NCBI GenBank assembly: GCA_946405045.1
Contig: CAMJFV010000092.1
Location: 1-7,288 of the forward strand
Direction: 5' to 3'
DNA length: 7,288 nt
DNA from: an uncultured Bacteroidales bacterium
GTDB lineage: Bacteria; Bacteroidota; Bacteroidia; Bacteroidales; Paludibacteraceae
Each line of letters opens with the position of its first letter. Position 1 is the first letter of the stretch. The notes beneath the pieces were generated by a model. It was not told the origin of the DNA, did no database searches, and was given only the letters and a program-made list of their open reading frames with translations. Positions 5,660 through 7,288 of the stretch are shown piece by piece. The translations under genes were made by a program, and so were the position numbers.

Positions 5660-6643
5660 TTATTCTTCAAACAAATGAGTTGACAAGTAACGTAAACCTG
5701 TGTCTGGCAAAAGGACTACAATGTTTTTGCCTTTGAATTCCTCTTTCTGCGCTAATTGAGTAGCGGCGTAGAGTGCGGCTCCGGAAGAAGCTCCCACCAA
5801 CACACCATCTTTCTTTGCCAAAAGACGTGCTGCTTCGTAGGCTTGGTCTGTATGAATCTCAAAATATCCGTCATACACCTTGCGGTCTAAGTTGGCTGGG
5901 ATATACTCCTCTTTGGTGTTTTCGAATGGGTGTACTCCTGTAATTTCCTCCTGATCAGGACGTTCTGGTGACTGGAATGAGTCCTCTGTAGGCTGCACAC
6001 CGAAAATCTTAACGTTTGGATTCTTTGATTTCAAGAAGTTTCCTACACCTGAAAGTGTTCCTCCCGTACCTACACATGCTACGAAAGCGTCAACATGTCC
6101 GTCTGTATCGTTCCAAATCTCTGGACCAGTTGTATGGAAGTGGACATTAGGGTTGGCAGGATTACGTGTCTGGTCTGCAAACCAAAGGTTTTTCTCTCCT
6201 GAGACGTGACGCTCCAATGCCTCCACACACTTGATGAAGTCTGGACCATACTTCTCGAATGTCTCCACTATCTCTGGAACTTCAGAAAGTTTCACTGTCT
6301 TTCCTCCTAAAGCGTGGATTACCTGGAAACGCTCCTTCGACACTTGGTCTTGGATGTATACGCGGAAAGGATATCCTTTGGCTGCTGCGATGGCTGCCAA
6401 TCCCACACCTGTGTTACCGCTTGTTAGCTCGATGATGGTGTCTCCCTTCTTTAGTTTTCCTTCTTTTTCAGCTGTCTCCACCATGGCAAGGGCGATTCTG
6501 TCCTTCACCGACTGGTTTGGATTGAAATATTCCAACTTGGCAATAAGGTTAGCACCAAGGTTCTTTGCTTTGTTATATCCGTTAATCTGCAGTAGCGGTG
6601 TTTTGCCGACTAGTTCTGCAATAGACTGATGAATGTTTGCCAT
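5660..6643 (-). CDS. Divergent cysteine synthase (O-acetylserine sulfhydrylase family)
   Basis: The product is a 327-residue fold-type II PLP enzyme that would join sulfide, or another thiol or nucleophile, to O-acetylserine or a related activated serine. Visible landmarks are GKTPLL (13 to 18), the PLP lysine Lys47 in NPNQSVKDR, the substrate loop TSGNTG (74 to 79), SKER (102 to 105), the phosphate-binding GTGGT (192 to 196), GASSGAA (284 to 290) and the family ending PDTGLRYLST (313 to 322). The usual active-site loop GIGAGFIP is replaced by a longer ITGVHPFENTKEEYIP (234 to 249), closer in layout to CysM than CysK. This suggests altered donor choice and a specialised paralogue. It is the first gene of the operon with a consensus promoter at 6715 to 6685, and the NifD-like gene follows after 12 bases. 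The symbol is left open because cysK and cysM cannot be separated by eye. Confidence 0.9.
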   Translation of the reverse strand: MANIHQSIAELVGKTPLLQINGYNKAKNLGANLIAKLEYFNPNQSVKDRIALAMVETAEKEGKLKKGDTIIELTSGNTGVGLAAIAAAKGYPFRVYIQDQVSKERFQVIHALGGKTVKLSEVPEIVETFEKYGPDFIKCVEALERHVSGEKNLWFADQTRNPANPNVHFHTTGPEIWNDTDGHVDAFVACVGTGGTLSGVGNFLKSKNPNVKIFGVQPTEDSFQSPERPDQEEITGVHPFENTKEEYIPANLDRKVYDGYFEIHTDQAYEAARLLAKKDGVLVGASSGAALYAATQLAQKEEFKGKNIVVLLPDTGLRYLSTHLFEE

Positions 6644-6684
6644 ATCTTTTATTATTTATAATTAGAATTCGTTGTTTTGTATTG

Positions 6685-6715
6685 CAAAGGTATGGCGGTA
6701 GAATATTTTGACAAA
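6685..6715 (-). promoter_or_regulatory. Bacteroidota-type promoter of the cysteine synthase/NifDK-like operon
   Basis: On the minus strand TTTG (6715 to 6712) is followed after exactly 19 bases by TACCTTTG (6692 to 6685). This matches the Bacteroidota consensus TTTG, 19 to 21 bases, TAnnTTTG at every fixed position. The start codon at 6643 lies about 40 bases downstream, leaving a short leader. A small dyad ATAGA-ATA-TCTAT (6761 to 6773) lies upstream and could be an activator or repressor site, though the latter is only a guess. Confidence 0.75.
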
Positions 6716-6787
6716 TAATAAGGGTAAATATGGATAATGCTCCTGATATGACCTTTTTTTATAGAATATCTATGCTGTATGTTACGC

Positions 6788-6820
6788 AAAAAAGAGGAGT
6801 GATAGAAAAAATCACTCCTT
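6788..6820 (-). terminator. Intrinsic terminator downstream of the TusA-like gene
   Basis: On the minus strand AGGAGTGAT (6819 to 6811) pairs perfectly with ATCACTCCT (6803 to 6795) around a 7-base loop, followed by C and six T. It lies between the TusA-like stop (6913) and the cysteine synthase promoter, so it separates the sulfur-carrier module from the operon downstream. Confidence 0.88.
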
Positions 6821-6848
6821 GGAAATTCATTAAAAAGAAAAAAGTGGA

Positions 6849-6908
6849 TAAGAGACACATAAAACCTTGCTAAAAGTTGTTCAAAAAGGTGGTTGACAGT
6901 GTCTCTTA
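6849..6908. repeat. Inverted repeat of 10 bp enclosing 40 bases, next to the TusA-like stop
   Basis: TAAGAGACAC (6849 to 6858) is a perfect inverted repeat of GTGTCTCTTA (6899 to 6908). A nested 5-bp pair ACCTT/AAGGT (6864 to 6868 and 6886 to 6890) could extend the fold. It starts 4 bases after the TusA-like stop codon and precedes the U-tract terminator. A 3' untranslated RNA structure or a very small inserted repeat are possible; no gene fits inside. Confidence 0.65.
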
Positions 6909-6912
6909 ACCA

Positions 6913-7137
6913 TTATTTTTTAATCGTTACCTTATATATATTTCCTTCCACATGACTTACATCCAAGACGTTGTATCCTTGTTCTGTGGCGGATTTTGGT
7001 ACATTTTTGAGTGGTTCTCCTTCGAGCAGAATCACTTCAAGTATGTCTCCTTCTGCGATCTGAGCCAATTTGATCTTTGTCTTGACAAATGTCATAGGAC
7101 AATGCTCTTTTGTTATGTCTAATGTATGTGTTGCCAA
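6913..7137 (-). CDS. TusA-family sulfur carrier protein (SirA-like)
   Basis: The product is a 74-residue TusA/SirA-like protein, full length for the family. Such proteins carry sulfur as a persulfide on a conserved cysteine in the cytosol and hand it to partner enzymes. The Cys13-Pro14 pair in HCPMTFVKTK is the carrier motif. The usual CPxP is CPMT here, a variant seen in some SirA-like proteins rather than in E. coli TusA. Later landmarks are the acidic-glycine turn EGDILEV and the segment EPLKNVPKSATEQGY, both typical. The only start that gives the full domain is TTG at 7137: an in-frame TAA lies 15 bases upstream of it, and the first ATG falls after the catalytic cysteine. The gene lies 40 bases after the DsrE-like stop in the same direction, so the two are probably co-transcribed as a sulfur-relay pair. 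Confidence 0.88.
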   Translation of the reverse strand: MATHTLDITKEHCPMTFVKTKIKLAQIAEGDILEVILLEGEPLKNVPKSATEQGYNVLDVSHVEGNIYKVTIKK

Positions 7138-7145
7138 TTTAATCA

Positions 7146-7181
7146 GGAATTAAGAATTAAAAATTAAGAGTTAAGAATTAG
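7146..7181. repeat. AT-rich short direct repeats (TTAAGAATTAAGA-like)
   Basis: Degenerate copies of TTAAGAATTA-like sequence occur in tandem between the DsrE-like stop and the TusA-like start (for example AATTAAGAATTAA, AATTAAGAG and TTAAGAATTA). Such low-complexity runs are familiar in intergenic DNA of Bacteroidales. They leave little room for a separate promoter, in keeping with co-transcription of the two flanking genes. Confidence 0.6.
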
Positions 7182-7288
7182 ATGAACATTGTTCGTCCGC
7201 CGTCGGAGATTTCCAAGAAAGATGCGACTCCGAGAGTGTCCTTCACTTCATGGATGAAGTCGGATTGTTTAAGTCCAAGCACATGCAT
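7178..7288 (-). CDS. 3' end of a DsrE/DsrF-like sulfur-transfer protein gene (partial)
   Basis: An open frame enters from the right edge and ends with TAA at 7180 to 7178, giving 36 residues. The visible end reads MHVLGLKQSDFIHEV, then LGVASFLEIS and a final TMFI. The pattern of a short Gly-Leu turn, an acidic helix, a GVASFL-type strand-helix and a hydrophobic Phe-Ile end matches the C-terminus of DsrE/DsrF/DsrH-like proteins, small cytosolic proteins that pass persulfide sulfur to or from TusA. The catalytic cysteine, if present, would lie just upstream, outside the window. The TusA-like gene directly downstream strongly supports the call. The frame begins with ATG at 7288, but this is very unlikely to be the real start. 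Confidence 0.65.
   Translation of the reverse strand: MHVLGLKQSDFIHEVKDTLGVASFLEISDGGRTMFI

Noticed and set aside
6652..6858. 68-codon open frame on the minus strand
   Set aside because: It spans a terminator hairpin and a consensus promoter and has AT-driven composition without a domain.

Overview
The window looks like part of a Bacteroidota chromosome, most likely an anaerobic Bacteroidales member such as a Prevotella/Bacteroides relative. This rests on a near-perfect Bacteroidota-type promoter (TTTG, 19 nt, TACCTTTG) before the cysteine synthase gene, mostly weak or absent Shine-Dalgarno sequences, moderate GC content, and the type of protein families present. The species assignment is inference. 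All supported genes lie on the minus strand, so they read from right to left.

From right to left there are four blocks. (1) A sulfur-carrier module: the 3' end of a DsrE-like gene, then a TusA-family gene with an apparent TTG start, closed by an inverted repeat and an intrinsic terminator. (2) The core operon: its own promoter, a divergent cysteine synthase, then a NifD-like and a NifK-like gene that overlap by one base (TAATG). A MalY/PatB-type C-S lyase follows after a 131-bp gap holding a long inverted repeat, and the block ends in two hairpins, one with a U-tract. (3) A TM1586-type nitroreductase gene with a strong symmetric terminator. (4) About 500 bp of AT-rich non-coding DNA with a short tandem repeat and two dyads, then the 5' end of a gene for a protein with a hydrophobic N-terminus.

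The centre of interest is the NifDK-like pair. All six P-cluster cysteine positions of nitrogenase component 1 can be aligned with near-native spacing, and the cofactor cysteine position is also present. The residues corresponding to NifD Gln191, His195, Arg96 and His442 appear replaced, so this is very unlikely to be a dinitrogen-fixing enzyme. No nifH, nifB, nifE or nifN is present in the window. The flanking genes (cysteine synthase, C-S lyase, TusA, DsrE) all handle sulfur. The working hypothesis is a nitrogenase-like reductase that acts on a sulfur-containing compound, with the sulfide or thiol released being captured by the operon's own cysteine synthase. This parallels, but is not shown to equal, methylthio-alkane reductase. 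The function is inferred from residues and neighbourhood only.
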